Program-made: the position numbers and the translations under genes
NCBI GenBank assembly: GCA_026419775.2
Contig: JAOPGA020000821.1
Location: forward strand, 86,857 to 150,856
From: Acrasis kona
Lineage: Eukaryota > Heterolobosea > Eutetramitea > Acrasida > Acrasidae
Direction of reading: 5' to 3'
DNA: 64,000 nt
Shown: piece by piece, positions 31,945 through 42,639 of the stretch
Layout: the number at the start of each line of letters is the position of its first letter
How positions within the stretch are numbered: the first letter of the stretch is position 1
The notes under the pieces: model-generated
What the model was told of the DNA's origin: nothing
Seen by the model: only the letters and a program-made list of their open reading frames with translations
The model's database searches: none

Positions 31945-34900
31945 TTATTTTACATTTTTATCTTGATAGTAGGTGGCTGTGCTGGGCCTTTTTACGGGCG
32001 CGACAACACCAACAACACTACCCAACCTAGAAACAGGTCCAGCACTCGACACTCTATTCTTTATATTCACACCAGCACTCCTCGGCCTTACAGGAGCATT
32101 TGTATTGGCAACAACCATCTGAGGTGACTGCGACAACACGGACGAAGACATGTTTTGTTTAACCGACCCACCAAGAGTCTTGTTCAACTGCCTCGATGAG
32201 TTCGAAGTAGGCGTCGTGCTCCTCACACGATACCCAGGCATCACTGCCATGGGCCTACTGTTCGCATAAACTGTCTGACTAGTTCCACTCCTTTGATTCA
32301 AATTATCCATATCGAACAGGAAGGACGAGGTATGATCGGTGGAAGTAGAAGGCCTACGAAGAGAAGAAGCACTCATCGAATGTTGGACTTCCCGATATGC
32401 ACTATTGGGAGTGGGTTCGCTGGAGAAGGCAATAGTAGAAGGCTGCCTACCAATATTCAAATGAGGAACAAGCGTTTGTCTATAATTTCGTCTCGTGCCA
32501 CTACCAGAAGCAGCAGACATGGGTCTAGAAGAGAAAGTACCCTGACTACTAACACTAACAGCATCATTAAAATAAACATCTGGCGTATGAGCGCTAGTGG
32601 GAGAAACATCATTATTATGAACAAGAACATGAGAAGCATCGGTGCCAATTTTTTCCAAATGCTGTCTCAAAATACTATTCTCTGCATTTACTGATTGTAG
32701 ATCAGCCATGGCATCAAAATACCTTCGTTGCCAAGTACCAGCTTCGTGTCCCTGATCCTTATCCTGATGCATCTCCTCCATCTTTTGCAAAACCTTCTCC
32801 TTCATGTCCCTCTCCTTTACAATTTTCTTCTTGAGCAAATCAATCGTCTTTTTGCTCTTGTTCTCCACAAAGTCACTCTTTTTGCTATCCTTTGTTTTTG
32901 TTTTTGTGTAGTGCTCCAACTCTTGTTTCTTCTTTTCTAGTTCCAATAAAATCTTATCCACATCCACTTTATTCCATCTCTCATACTTTTCGACCTTCAC
33001 CTCCAACTCATCCAACAATTGAGCATTCTTTACTTTCCAATTCACCAACTTTTGTTTGTTTTTGATTTGTAGTTGCAAATCTTTGCGTAACCTCTCCACC
33101 TCCATTTCCATATTGCTCAACAATTGTTGAGTTTTCATTAATTGCTGCCTCAGTAAATTCTCTCGCTCTTCAATTTTGCTCTTGTTTCCGAAATAAATCT
33201 TTTTCGCATTTTCCTTCTCGTCCTCTGCTTGTCTCACCCTTCGTTCGTATTTTCCTCTGAGCGTCAACAATTTCAACTTGTTCAATATGATCAGCTTCTC
33301 GCTCAACGACTTTTGATCTTCGGTTTCTCTTTTTAATTTTGCAATCTCGTTGTCGTCCATCACGATTCGTAATGCCTTTTGTTTGAAACTGGCGCTTCCT
33401 TGGCTAGTGCTGGGCGTTGCGATTTGTATGAGAGCGTCCTTTTTGACTTGTTCGAATTTGTTTTGCATTTGGTTTAATAGGCTGCGACGATATTCGCTGA
33501 ATTTACCCTTTACCATCATGAGTTCGTGAGTGAGCTTCATGACGCTATCTTCGTATTCGATTCTCAGCTCGTCCTTTACTTGTACGTGCAAATGATCGAT
33601 TTTGTTTTGTAGGTCTTGATTTTGACGTTGGAGTTGATCCACTCTGAACACCAAATCGTAACTCTTATCTGCTACTTCTCCTTGTACTCTTCTTGTGAAA
33701 CTCCTGCCGTCCACTTCTAATTTGTACTCTAGTAACTTTAATTTTTGTTCCAAATTAAAAATCATCTTAATGTTGTGATCCAATTTGGTGTCGCAGTCGA
33801 CGTGCACCTGATCAATTTCGTCGTCGCGCCACGTCTTCATTCCTTGCGATAATTGATCGACCGCACCGATCAAATCGACTTGGTCGATGCTGTAAATTAC
33901 GTTATTGTTTTTATCTCTGCTCTGATTCGATTTGACGAGTAATTGAGATATGAAATGAGTTAGCATGCTCAAGCGATGATTATCGCTGTTGTGATTGTTG
34001 CCATCGCCTTCTTGGTTTGTCGTTTTTGCATGACGCCTCAAAATGGCGTTATGTATTTTTGTGGTGGCGATGGCTTGATTGATTAGAATTTTATTTACTT
34101 CCTGTAATGACACTCTGGATTGTTTCTCCCTAAAATCATATTCGTTTCTCTTTATAAACCTTCGTTTATAACTAAGCAATACCGAACGATTCTCTCGTTC
34201 TTGTTCATCTAATTCCGATTGCGTGGTTGGTTCCTTTTGGTTCTTTTCCACTTCTTTCAATTCTCGTTCGTATAGTTGCTGCGATCGCCTCACGATTACA
34301 TTTTCGTAGTATTCTTGTTGTTTTTTATAGTGATTGAATAGTGGATGCGTTGGGTTGTGGTCGATGATCAAGTTGAATAAATAACTCTTGATTTGCCAAA
34401 TCCTCACGCTCATTTGTAAGAAATCTACTTGTTTTTGAACGCTGGGCTCTGGCATGCTGGTGGAGTATAATTTATCTTGCGTGAGCGCATCTTCTAATAG
34501 TAACTCTACGCTCATTTCTTCGGCACAGTAGAAATTGCGTTGAGATTCTCTCAGGCCGAATAAAAAGCGTTTGAGAATAGGAAGAGCGAATGCAGTGATG
34601 GGAGATGATGGGATCGCTTGTTGTTCGCTTTCGTTGGTATCAACGTTGGTGAGATGCGTCATGGTATCATCTACGATGCTCACTCCTTGATGATCGTTAT
34701 TGGTACCTAATTTGAGACGTAGTTGATGCATGGTGAGTATCATTTTTAAATAACTAGCTTCGCACTTTTTGATCAAGAAATCAATCACGCTTGGTGCAGA
34801 ATCGACTTGGCGCAAATGAACGAGCTCTGCTCCTAATTTATTAGCTTGTTCATGAACGCTCTCCGCTCCGAATCGAGCATTGAGTGCAGCCGATTGACTA

Positions 34901-37900
34901 CTAGCGCTCATTTGTGCATGAACGATGAAGAAAGAAAGAAGCAAGTGGGTGCATTGAAGAATGGATAGAATGTTGTTGAGGTGTTCCATCGTCGGGTTCT
35001 CACCTGCGATGGCTGCCATTTCGTTATCCAATTCTTCATTTCCCGTTTCTTCGTCATGCGTTGGTTGCTCGAAGAATTCCATCTTGATTACTTGTAGATA
35101 ATGAGGCACGTAGAGCGCATCTACTACTTGACCATCCTTTGCAATCATACATTTCCTGTTGCTCATGTTCATCAGAGACGACGATGACGGGACCTCTGTG
35201 GAGGTGTTGGAAGTGGTATTGACCCTACTGGACATGCACAACAAGTGGTCGTGAGCACCGAGCGTGAATCCATTCTCTTGAACAGTTTTCTTACGAAGTG
35301 GGGACGAATGTACTTTGGGTTTGAACGCAATACAAGTTAATGTGTTGCTCATGTCCTTACTGTAATTCATAATCTCGTTACGAAGAGAGTAGGGCAACAT
35401 GACCTTGACCATCTCGTCACAATACTGTTTGGCCAATTTGTAACGCAACTCTCTCAATCTTCTCTTTAGAATCATGGTGCTGCTCTGTTTGTTTTTTTTC
35501 AGAGCGTCGTATACCTTTTGATACTCGTCGTAGCATTGTTTCCAATTGGGATATTGAAGCGTGGCGAGGGATAAGAACAAATCGGCTACTCTTTGTTGAG
35601 TCATGATTGGAGAGGTGGATGTTTGTTGTGAGGTCTCTCCGAGCGTGGTCATGAATGTCGTGGAGTTACTGTCGCTCATGTAAACATCAGCAACGGTTTG
35701 ATTGAACTTTACAATAATCTCCAACAAGTACCGATGCATCATTTGAAATTGATACACTTGTCTAAAGTCATTCATGTTGTGAGTACATAACACTCTGGTC
35801 ACATCTTGTTGCGAATTGAAATTATAATCGCCCATGTCCCCATCGAAATCACTAATGGCCAAATCGACCAAGTGTTGAATCTTGATGGTGACGATTTCCG
35901 ATAATGCGTCTCGATTTGTTTTTTCCGAATCGGCATCAAAACTCATCTTGTCCATGATGACTTTTTTCAAATCGAGACCAGCCAAATCAGCTTGTTTCAA
36001 ATAAACGTTATACAAAATGTCGGAAGTGTACAACTGATTCATCAGATCGGAATGAAGGATTAGAAATTCGACAGCATTTGTGTAAATTTGCATGTTGATG
36101 GATCCATCTTGTGAAATTTTGAATCCACCTTCGGTTTGTTTGCTATTGTCCTTGTTGACGTAACTCGTCTTGTCGCTCCTCTTTCTCGAGGATTCCTCCT
36201 TGATGGCCGCTTCGATGCTATCGATCACATCTTGTGCATCGTCCAACAAGAACATGTCTTGAATCTCTTGTCGATCGTCGCTCATTTTGATCTTTGCTGC
36301 TTCGTGTACTTTATCTTCGGTGTTTAGTAATTTCCACTCGACGATTGCTTGTTGTAGCAGCGTCCTGTTCAAACTACTTATGCCCAACATGCCGTTCACT
36401 TTGAATGCATCCATCACGCACTCCAACGCGCGATTCAACGCATTGTGTAATTTGCTCAAATTACAGAGCGATGAGTAAAAATCTAGAATGCAAATTTTAT
36501 TGGCGTTGGGATGCATTTCAATGTATAGATTAGATGGTTGTTGTTCGCCGGTTAGATCGCATCTCGAATCGCCTGATTGGGTCAAGTATTGAATGTACTT
36601 TTTTTCGTCGTGCATTAAGGTGGAGATGATGTCCTTGAGCAAGCTGCTCTTTAGTTCGAGACCAATGACGTCGCTTGCGTAGGATTCGCTAAAGTACATG
36701 CTTTCGAAATCAATTTTGGGTCGAAGGTGCATCACGTCCACAATGTTTTGTGCCATTTCGAATTGTGAATCGGGATCGGTGATGTGTTCGTAGGCTTCGA
36801 CGTAGCTCTGAATGACTTTCCTCTTTGCGTCGTGAAACCATGTTTCGCTCTCGTACAAATCCTCCAGGATGGCCAACCTGTCCAAATCAACTTGTTTGCT
36901 TTCCATTAATGTCTTCTTTTCAAAAGATGAAAATGACGATGATTTGTTGGTGGATTGTAAGTGAGCATTGTTGGCGTCAATGTTCTTGCTGATGAACCAC
37001 GATCCAATTCGTATGATCTTTTCTTCTAATTCTTCGAGATCCTTTAGTGCACTATCGTACATTACGTTGGCGCCGAAACAATCCTTAATGTATAGATCGC
37101 GTTGGTTGAATAACACTGGCTGGTCGTCTCTATTGGTAACCTTGTATTTTCCATCCGGTATTTCCTTTTTAATGTTGTCCGGGTCACTATAGAATTGTGA
37201 TAAGAAAGTTGGGTCCAACCCATCACTATCAGTCAACCCTATTTTATCAAGTGTTATTTTTCTTTGGATGCTTCTAAAGTAGTTTAGGCACTCTAGTAAC
37301 TTTTTCTTGAACTCTCTTATGCGGATGAAACGTAGTAGATAAGTTGCCGTTATTTTTGTGACTGTTGCTTTGCCGCCTTCTATTAAATGAGAGTCGAATT
37401 CATTGTTGTTGGATGTGAGATGATGATCTTGTTGATCTTGGTTTTCGTCCTGTTGAACGCTGTCATCTTCGTTATCGTGTTTGAATTGTCGTTGCACGAA
37501 TGCACGTTGAATGTGATTTTCGGCTTGTTCCCTCAAACGTTTGTTTGCATATGTCAAATCAAAAGTGTTTATGAAGCTGCTTTCTGCGCTGAGAGGAACG
37601 TCTAGATGGGGTATGCTGTCTAGAATGATGTTTTGTTTTTCTTGCCATGACCACGTGTAAGGTCGATGTTGTAAGTGAGATGTCCAAGGTGAATGTAGCA
37701 CGTAAACCGCATCTGATTGAATGATTTGTTCCGCTTTGCTTTTTGTTTCAGACTTGTCGATTGTTTGGTAAGGATAAGGTAAAAACTTCATGGCTTCTGC
37801 TTGTGCGTTGAAAACTGCTGCAAATCTCTTGCTGACTGCGTACAAGAACTCTTGACCAGAGTCATTGGTGACCCTAGATAAATCAAAACATTGCTTTAAT

Positions 37901-37941
37901 TCGTCAAGTTGCTGTTCTACTCTCCTCAACTCGATAGTCAT
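31945..37941 (-). CDS. giant coiled-coil protein, unrecognised
   Basis: Single-exon, 1998 aa from the ATG at 37941 (an in-frame TTG precedes it). N-terminal and middle parts are helical and polar; a long heptad-rich coiled coil occupies about residues 1430-1760 (LRREL/QLQRQNQDLQNKIDHL-like runs); the last 200 residues are Ser/Pro/Arg-rich and disordered. No motor, kinase or membrane segment. Length and layout are like ciliary/basal-body coiled-coil proteins such as CCDC162, but I could not confirm homology. No introns in 6 kb is notable beside intron-rich neighbours. Confidence 0.7.
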   Translation of the reverse strand: MTIELRRVEQQLDELKQCFDLSRVTNDSGQEFLYAVSKRFAAVFNAQAEAMKFLPYPYQTIDKSETKSKAEQIIQSDAVYVLHSPWTSHLQHRPYTWSWQEKQNIILDSIPHLDVPLSAESSFINTFDLTYANKRLREQAENHIQRAFVQRQFKHDNEDDSVQQDENQDQQDHHLTSNNNEFDSHLIEGGKATVTKITATYLLRFIRIREFKKKLLECLNYFRSIQRKITLDKIGLTDSDGLDPTFLSQFYSDPDNIKKEIPDGKYKVTNRDDQPVLFNQRDLYIKDCFGANVMYDSALKDLEELEEKIIRIGSWFISKNIDANNAHLQSTNKSSSFSSFEKKTLMESKQVDLDRLAILEDLYESETWFHDAKRKVIQSYVEAYEHITDPDSQFEMAQNIVDVMHLRPKIDFESMYFSESYASDVIGLELKSSLLKDIISTLMHDEKKYIQYLTQSGDSRCDLTGEQQPSNLYIEMHPNANKICILDFYSSLCNLSKLHNALNRALECVMDAFKVNGMLGISSLNRTLLQQAIVEWKLLNTEDKVHEAAKIKMSDDRQEIQDMFLLDDAQDVIDSIEAAIKEESSRKRSDKTSYVNKDNSKQTEGGFKISQDGSINMQIYTNAVEFLILHSDLMNQLYTSDILYNVYLKQADLAGLDLKKVIMDKMSFDADSEKTNRDALSEIVTIKIQHLVDLAISDFDGDMGDYNFNSQQDVTRVLCTHNMNDFRQVYQFQMMHRYLLEIIVKFNQTVADVYMSDSNSTTFMTTLGETSQQTSTSPIMTQQRVADLFLSLATLQYPNWKQCYDEYQKVYDALKKNKQSSTMILKRRLRELRYKLAKQYCDEMVKVMLPYSLRNEIMNYSKDMSNTLTCIAFKPKVHSSPLRKKTVQENGFTLGAHDHLLCMSSRVNTTSNTSTEVPSSSSLMNMSNRKCMIAKDGQVVDALYVPHYLQVIKMEFFEQPTHDEETGNEELDNEMAAIAGENPTMEHLNNILSILQCTHLLLSFFIVHAQMSASSQSAALNARFGAESVHEQANKLGAELVHLRQVDSAPSVIDFLIKKCEASYLKMILTMHQLRLKLGTNNDHQGVSIVDDTMTHLTNVDTNESEQQAIPSSPITAFALPILKRFLFGLRESQRNFYCAEEMSVELLLEDALTQDKLYSTSMPEPSVQKQVDFLQMSVRIWQIKSYLFNLIIDHNPTHPLFNHYKKQQEYYENVIVRRSQQLYERELKEVEKNQKEPTTQSELDEQERENRSVLLSYKRRFIKRNEYDFREKQSRVSLQEVNKILINQAIATTKIHNAILRRHAKTTNQEGDGNNHNSDNHRLSMLTHFISQLLVKSNQSRDKNNNVIYSIDQVDLIGAVDQLSQGMKTWRDDEIDQVHVDCDTKLDHNIKMIFNLEQKLKLLEYKLEVDGRSFTRRVQGEVADKSYDLVFRVDQLQRQNQDLQNKIDHLHVQVKDELRIEYEDSVMKLTHELMMVKGKFSEYRRSLLNQMQNKFEQVKKDALIQIATPSTSQGSASFKQKALRIVMDDNEIAKLKRETEDQKSLSEKLIILNKLKLLTLRGKYERRVRQAEDEKENAKKIYFGNKSKIEERENLLRQQLMKTQQLLSNMEMEVERLRKDLQLQIKNKQKLVNWKVKNAQLLDELEVKVEKYERWNKVDVDKILLELEKKKQELEHYTKTKTKDSKKSDFVENKSKKTIDLLKKKIVKERDMKEKVLQKMEEMHQDKDQGHEAGTWQRRYFDAMADLQSVNAENSILRQHLEKIGTDASHVLVHNNDVSPTSAHTPDVYFNDAVSVSSQGTFSSRPMSAASGSGTRRNYRQTLVPHLNIGRQPSTIAFSSEPTPNSAYREVQHSMSASSLRRPSTSTDHTSSFLFDMDNLNQRSGTSQTVYANSRPMAVMPGYRVRSTTPTSNSSRQLNKTLGGSVKQNMSSSVLSQSPQMVVANTNAPVRPRSAGVNIKNRVSSAGPVSRLGSVVGVVAPVKRPSTATYYQDKNVK

Positions 37942-38007
37942 CAATGGTGCGACGAGCGTCTTTTTAAAGTTATTACTATGAGGTTCGTACTATAAAAAAG
38001 TTAGTAA

Positions 38008-39099
38008 TCAAAGTGAGTGTAAGTGACGAACTGCTTTCCGATATAAATTATATCTCTCTGAATATGCCATCCATTTCATCTTGCTATAGAAAATGTCCAA
38101 CTTTTTGTTAATTTTTTTCTGGTACACAAAGTTCCTCAAGTAGCTGTGGAAATCATCAATTATCAATAAGTTATCATTTTCAGTGTTTGTGGCGTTTAAT
38201 GCTTCCAAACGATGTATGATTCCGCTGGACTCCACTGAGATTTTTTGTAGTTTGGATTTGTAAATGTTGGATGCAGATTCCATCAAGTCTGTTCTATTAA
38301 TGAATTTATCATATCTACGGGCTAATTTAAATTTTAACAACTTGAGTTGCTGCTGTTTGGATTGATAAAAATTCTTAATTAATTTTTGTGCATTAGTACT
38401 GGTATTATTCTTTTGTACCGCTTCCTCGATTTGTTTTTGAATTTTAGAGGTAAATGACTTGGGCATTTTGAAGCTGTTAGTGGATGATGCATTTTTTATG
38501 TGCTCCTCTCTTTTTCTTCGAAACCAACGATAGTCAACTTCTACATCTTTTCCGGTGAGTGGGGGAAAGTTTACGTTAGATTGTTTGTCGAGGAGGTTCT
38601 GCTTTTGTTCGTTAAGGTATTTTTCCTTTCGCCGAAGTAGTTTCTCAAGCTCAAACTCTAATAGAATTTCAGCTAGTGTTGTTGTTTGTGGTTGAGTTCT
38701 TAACGAAGAGAAGGTTGGATTCTTGTTTTGTAACTCTTTGACGATTCTTGGTTTATCTTGTTCCAACTCAACTTCATCATTGATGTGCCCTACATCTTCT
38801 GCATCTAACATTGTCGGATCAAATCTTGGTTTGTTATCCAACTCCTGTTCATCTTCATCGTCATCTTTGATAATACTATCTATTTGGTTTTGTAGTGCGC
38901 CTGTTATGTTATATGGCTGCGATTCATCCTCAGGTGGTTCGTCCTCCTCAGTGTTCGCCCTTATTTTCCTCATTTCATCTTCTGTGAGCTCACCGTCACC
39001 AGAAACATATTTTTTCATGGTAGCGATATAATCATCAGTCGAACTAAAATTCAAATCATCCTCATCATCATTTATTTCATATTGATCATGGTCGTCCAT
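38008..39099 (-). CDS. acidic coiled-coil protein, unrecognised
   Basis: Single-exon, 363 aa from the ATG at 39099 (MDDHDQYEI). An in-frame extension upstream lacks an ATG and would run into the neighbouring gene's terminator. First 130 residues very acidic (DDEDDLNF, DDDEDEQEL); middle has a predicted coiled coil (EILLEFELEKLLRRKEKYL); the rest is Lys-rich helix. No recognised domain. Starts 90 bp downstream of the stop of the gene at 39189, same strand. Confidence 0.65.
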   Translation of the reverse strand: MDDHDQYEINDDEDDLNFSSTDDYIATMKKYVSGDGELTEDEMRKIRANTEEDEPPEDESQPYNITGALQNQIDSIIKDDDEDEQELDNKPRFDPTMLDAEDVGHINDEVELEQDKPRIVKELQNKNPTFSSLRTQPQTTTLAEILLEFELEKLLRRKEKYLNEQKQNLLDKQSNVNFPPLTGKDVEVDYRWFRRKREEHIKNASSTNSFKMPKSFTSKIQKQIEEAVQKNNTSTNAQKLIKNFYQSKQQQLKLLKFKLARRYDKFINRTDLMESASNIYKSKLQKISVESSGIIHRLEALNATNTENDNLLIIDDFHSYLRNFVYQKKINKKLDIFYSKMKWMAYSERYNLYRKAVRHLHSL

Positions 39100-39188
39100 A
39101 CCACTTGAACACTGTGAGCGGTTTACAAATTTAGGAGGTAAAAAATCTGTTAGGGAGAAGAAGGCGGCAAATTGATGTAAGAAGATGT

Positions 39189-40571
39189 TTATTGTTGATT
39201 GCAATAGCCACTTTGGGAAGAAGGAGTTGAAGCATCGTCGTCAGGTGAGCTATATTCATTTTCACTTAAATAACCATCATTAGAATTCTCGTCTTCAATC
39301 TCATCCCGTTCCTCTTCATCCTCGTCTTCCTCTTGATCCTTTGGTATAACCAAGTCAGGATAATATCTTTTTATTTCTCTAAATACACTATTCATCGACT
39401 CATCACCCTCAGTCTCAATATAATTCAAACCAGTGGCCGCGCACAAAAAGTACGCAAATCCTCTTGTGGTCAAACTACACTCACCTCCAAATAAATGATC
39501 TCTAAGGCTGTCCAACAAATGATAAGAACAAAAGAAGCGATCTTCCCGATGTTGAACGGGGTCGTACTTTATGGAAAATATTTTTTTGCCAAAAGTTATT
39601 CTCCTATCTTTAATATCTTTTGTACTTTGACTTGAGAAGATTGAATGTTTTAAAAAAACCAAAGAACGAACACTTTCAATTTTATTGTATCGACTGTAAT
39701 TGTGATGGAACAAATGAAAGTCAATGAAGTTTCCTATTTTTGAGGGACTATAAATTCTAGAGTAAATGTCTGCAGTCTGCACAAACCCAATTGCAGCAGT
39801 TTTAATTTGATGACTAAAAATGTATATCCCATCTCTAATGTTATTGATAGTCTCGTCTGAAGTATTGGTTCCTTTTAATGTTTCAATTGCTTGCATCCTA
39901 ACGGATGCAGCTACCTCTTTGTTTTGCTCCTTGGGTCCCATAGACAGCTCCGACAGTTCTTCCACCTCGTCGCGACCTGAAATGTATCGGTTGAATTGAT
40001 CTATCGTAAACATGTCTTCTTCTCTACGATTGATGGCCCTCCAAGGTCTCTCGAGACGTAATTTTCGCTCTTGAGCTGCCAACAGCTCCATGTTTCTTCT
40101 TCTTACTCTCTTGTAATGGTCAATGTCTCTTCTCTCCTCTAATACTAAATCTAACTCGCTGTTTGGTTCAAATAGCTTGTATACTTGAGGGAGGTGACCT
40201 GAATTTATTTTTTCTATAGGGTCCTTTCGATTATAAAGTCTCCAATACATCATGGGTATCATTGTAATTGCCTCGATTCTCTTCATGATGGTCAACATGC
40301 TTTGATCGTATCCTTTGATTTGTACATCAAATGGTTGTAGTGCGTTCTTAGGTGGTTTTATTGGGTAGAATGGGTAAATCCTAACCGTGTCGCTAGAGCG
40401 AGGAGTAAACAATTCATCTCCACCCCACGCTTGTTTTGCTTCCGTTGGTTGTGCATTAATCTGTTCTCGACTTAATTGGTAGTCAACGAAAGTTTTTGGT
40501 GCCTCATAATCTGGTCGATCTTCAAACAACTCCTCCGATTCGTGTATTGAGATACGCTCCTCACCTGACAT
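39189..40571 (-). CDS. unrecognised protein with acidic tail
   Basis: Single-exon, 460 aa. Contains a basic patch (YKRVRRRNMELLAAQERKLR), a region with FFCSYHLLDSLRDHLFGG and RGFAYFLCAATG near residue 360-400, and a strongly acidic C-terminal tail (EEDEDEEERDEIEDEN) ending in Ser-rich sequence. No TM or signal peptide. No family recognised. Stop nested in AATAAA (39193-39188). Confidence 0.65.
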   Translation of the reverse strand: MSGEERISIHESEELFEDRPDYEAPKTFVDYQLSREQINAQPTEAKQAWGGDELFTPRSSDTVRIYPFYPIKPPKNALQPFDVQIKGYDQSMLTIMKRIEAITMIPMMYWRLYNRKDPIEKINSGHLPQVYKLFEPNSELDLVLEERRDIDHYKRVRRRNMELLAAQERKLRLERPWRAINRREEDMFTIDQFNRYISGRDEVEELSELSMGPKEQNKEVAASVRMQAIETLKGTNTSDETINNIRDGIYIFSHQIKTAAIGFVQTADIYSRIYSPSKIGNFIDFHLFHHNYSRYNKIESVRSLVFLKHSIFSSQSTKDIKDRRITFGKKIFSIKYDPVQHREDRFFCSYHLLDSLRDHLFGGECSLTTRGFAYFLCAATGLNYIETEGDESMNSVFREIKRYYPDLVIPKDQEEDEDEEERDEIEDENSNDGYLSENEYSSPDDDASTPSSQSGYCNQQ

Positions 40572-40886
40572 TTTTAACCTTTACAAAAAAGAAATAGATT
40601 CAATTAGGGGACTCAGCACTGGCCCACATGCGACTCAGACGAGTATATAAGATGGGCACCTCTAGGTTTAGGTGATAACGAGCAGGACTTAGAATAGTCG
40701 CTTAACGCCTTTGGTAGATCAAAATTTTTCTTTGAACGAAAGAATTACGAACCAATTTCATAATCAAACATCACCAGAGGAGAGAAAAAGCTTTTTTTAT
40801 TTTTTTATTAGACAGTTTTCGAGTGATAGACTCATTACACTCTGCATACAAGTATTTAACAGACAGCAATGAATTTTATGAATTGT
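40572..40886. other. intergenic, 315 bp
   Basis: Promoter region of the 39189-40571 gene and 3' flank of GAR1. A TATATA-type element sits at about 40641 (readable on the minus strand 70 bp before the ATG at 40571). No coding sequence seen. Confidence 0.4.
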
Positions 40887-41669
40887 TTAGAAACGACCCC
40901 GTCCTCCACCGCGTCCACCTCTATCGCCACCGAAACCTCCACGTCCTCCTCCACGTCCACCTCTATCACCGCCAAAGCCTCCACGTCCACCACCTCTTCC
41001 GCCACCACGTCCGCCTCCACGGCCTCCTCTATCGCCACCGAAACCACCTCTTCCACCACCACGGCCTCCGCCGCGTCCACCTCCACGTCCGCCACCGCGT
41101 CCTCCACCTTCAGTTTTTGGCTTCTTAACTTTAGGCTCTAATGGGTTCTTCTCTGGTGGGGGAAGGAAACGTTCTAGTGGCATGGTTCTGCGTGGGTTGA
41201 TGAAGATTTTTTCACCTTGCTTCCATGTCTTTTTTTTACTATCTGGGTTGGGTTCTACGGCAAATTGCTAAGCATGATGAGATAACGCTCATGATTAAAA
41301 AAGACATACCACGCTGTTGATTGGACCAAGAACTTCTGTGAGCTTTCCTGCTGATGATTTGTCTTCCAAGAAGACTGGTGAATCGCACAAAGGTACTTGT
41401 GCATGTATTGATTTAAATACAAGAAGCTCTTGACTGTTTTGGATGTACTCTCCAACAACTTTTGTTATTTTAGATGTACATGTCGAAATTCGTTAATTAC
41501 CTTCAACATAGTCGGGCACTTCATCGAATCTGTTTCCACCGCCAAAACCACCGCGTCCACCGCCACGTCCGCCTCCGCGTCCACCACGTCCACCTCTATC
41601 ACCGAAACCTCCACGTCCACCACCGCGTCCACCTCTATCGCCGAAACCTCCACGTCCTCCTCTTTGCAT
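40887..41669 (-). CDS. GAR1: H/ACA snoRNP protein GAR1, 3 exons
   Basis: Exons 41669..41501, 41458..41310, 41267..40887; 232 aa. Gar1 is the H/ACA core protein that promotes substrate turnover in pseudouridylation and acts in the nucleolus. Seen: an N-terminal RGG domain (GGRGGFGDRGG units), the Gar1 core (VGEYIQNSQELLVFKS, VFLEDKSSAGKLTEVLGPI, PLERFLPPPE), and a C-terminal RGG domain built of GGRGGGRGGFGGD units. Both introns are 42 nt. Divergent from the methyltransferase with 64 bp between ATGs. Confidence 0.92.
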
Positions 41670-41733
41670 ATTGAATATTGTTTTTGGCTGTGTGAATTAA
41701 GGTCAACTTTATAGAATTGTAACATCAAGTGAA

Positions 41734-42618
41734 ATGTTGAACAACAGAGATAGAATAGGAGAGACTGGGATTAACTGGCAGACTGCGGCACTTGGTATTG
41801 GAAAGAACAGAAGAAAAACAATTGGATTTGGTTTGTATGACAAAAAAGCGAGAGAATACCAGGACGAGTTGTACATTAGAGAGTTGAGTATTATTGATGG
41901 TGGAATTGGGTGTGCGTTGTGGGATGCTGCCATCATTTTGACCAGGTTTGTTTTTGAAAATCGCAACGAACTGTTCAAGGACATTTCAGTTCTCGAGTTG
42001 GGTGCCGGAGTGGGCTTGCCAGGTATCATGGCTGCTAGATTCGCACAAAAATGCTATCTGACCGATTACATTGATACTGTTAACGAAAACCTAGAATACA
42101 ATGTGTCACTAAACTGTAACTATGATACAGAAGAAGGTGAAGACATTAGTGAGAATGAAAAGTTAAGAAGATCATACAAAGATAGAACAAAGCAAAGTGC
42201 ACAAGTTCTTCTGCTTAATTGGGATGACATTAAGACATCAGAAAACCCACAACCCGATATACCATTAAAAAGCATTGACATTATACTTGGTAGCGAACTT
42301 ACGTACACTGGAAACGAAAACACAATTAATTGTCTAATTGAGGTAATTCTTGCTTACTTGTCCACAAATGGTGTGTTTATAGAGACTCTGAGTGATGACC
42401 GTGATGGAGTGCCTCAGTTTTTAGAAGACAGCAAGCAGAGAGGTGTAACTTACAGAGCAGTAAGGGTTCCCGACCACTTTATGGGAAACTTTAATACAAA
42501 ACAGCGACCTGAAACGTACAAATTATATTTGTTTGCCAGAACACAGGGAATAGAGCAAAATGAACGTTATCAGCAAGTATGTAGAGTATTTGATGCTTAT
42601 GAACAAAACAATGGTTGA
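41734..42618 (+). CDS. METTL21-type (Methyltransf_16) protein methyltransferase
   Basis: Single-exon, 294 aa. Class I SAM methyltransferase: motif I VLELGAGVGLPGI, preceded by the family's GGIGCALWDAAIIL (equivalent of the GxxxWxxx approach), post-I CYLTDYIDTV, and the DIILGSELTYTGN motif in place of the usual DxxY. The family methylates lysines of translation factors and chaperones in the cytosol; the substrate here cannot be inferred. An acidic insertion (EEGEDISENEKL) sits between strands. Confidence 0.85.
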   Translation: MLNNRDRIGETGINWQTAALGIGKNRRKTIGFGLYDKKAREYQDELYIRELSIIDGGIGCALWDAAIILTRFVFENRNELFKDISVLELGAGVGLPGIMAARFAQKCYLTDYIDTVNENLEYNVSLNCNYDTEEGEDISENEKLRRSYKDRTKQSAQVLLLNWDDIKTSENPQPDIPLKSIDIILGSELTYTGNENTINCLIEVILAYLSTNGVFIETLSDDRDGVPQFLEDSKQRGVTYRAVRVPDHFMGNFNTKQRPETYKLYLFARTQGIEQNERYQQVCRVFDAYEQNNG

Positions 42619-42639
42619 TTAAAAAGATATTGTAAAAGT

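Noticed and set aside
38008-40571. One gene spanning the two acidic proteins
   Set aside because: The upstream frame ends in a stop inside AATAAA and the downstream one has its own ATG (39099); no intron joins them.
40869-41141. Ser/Thr-rich plus frames and Val/Glu/Ala minus frames over the RGG region (also 41430-41714)
   Set aside because: Shadows of the GAR1 RGG repeats; GAR1 exons with conserved core explain the DNA.
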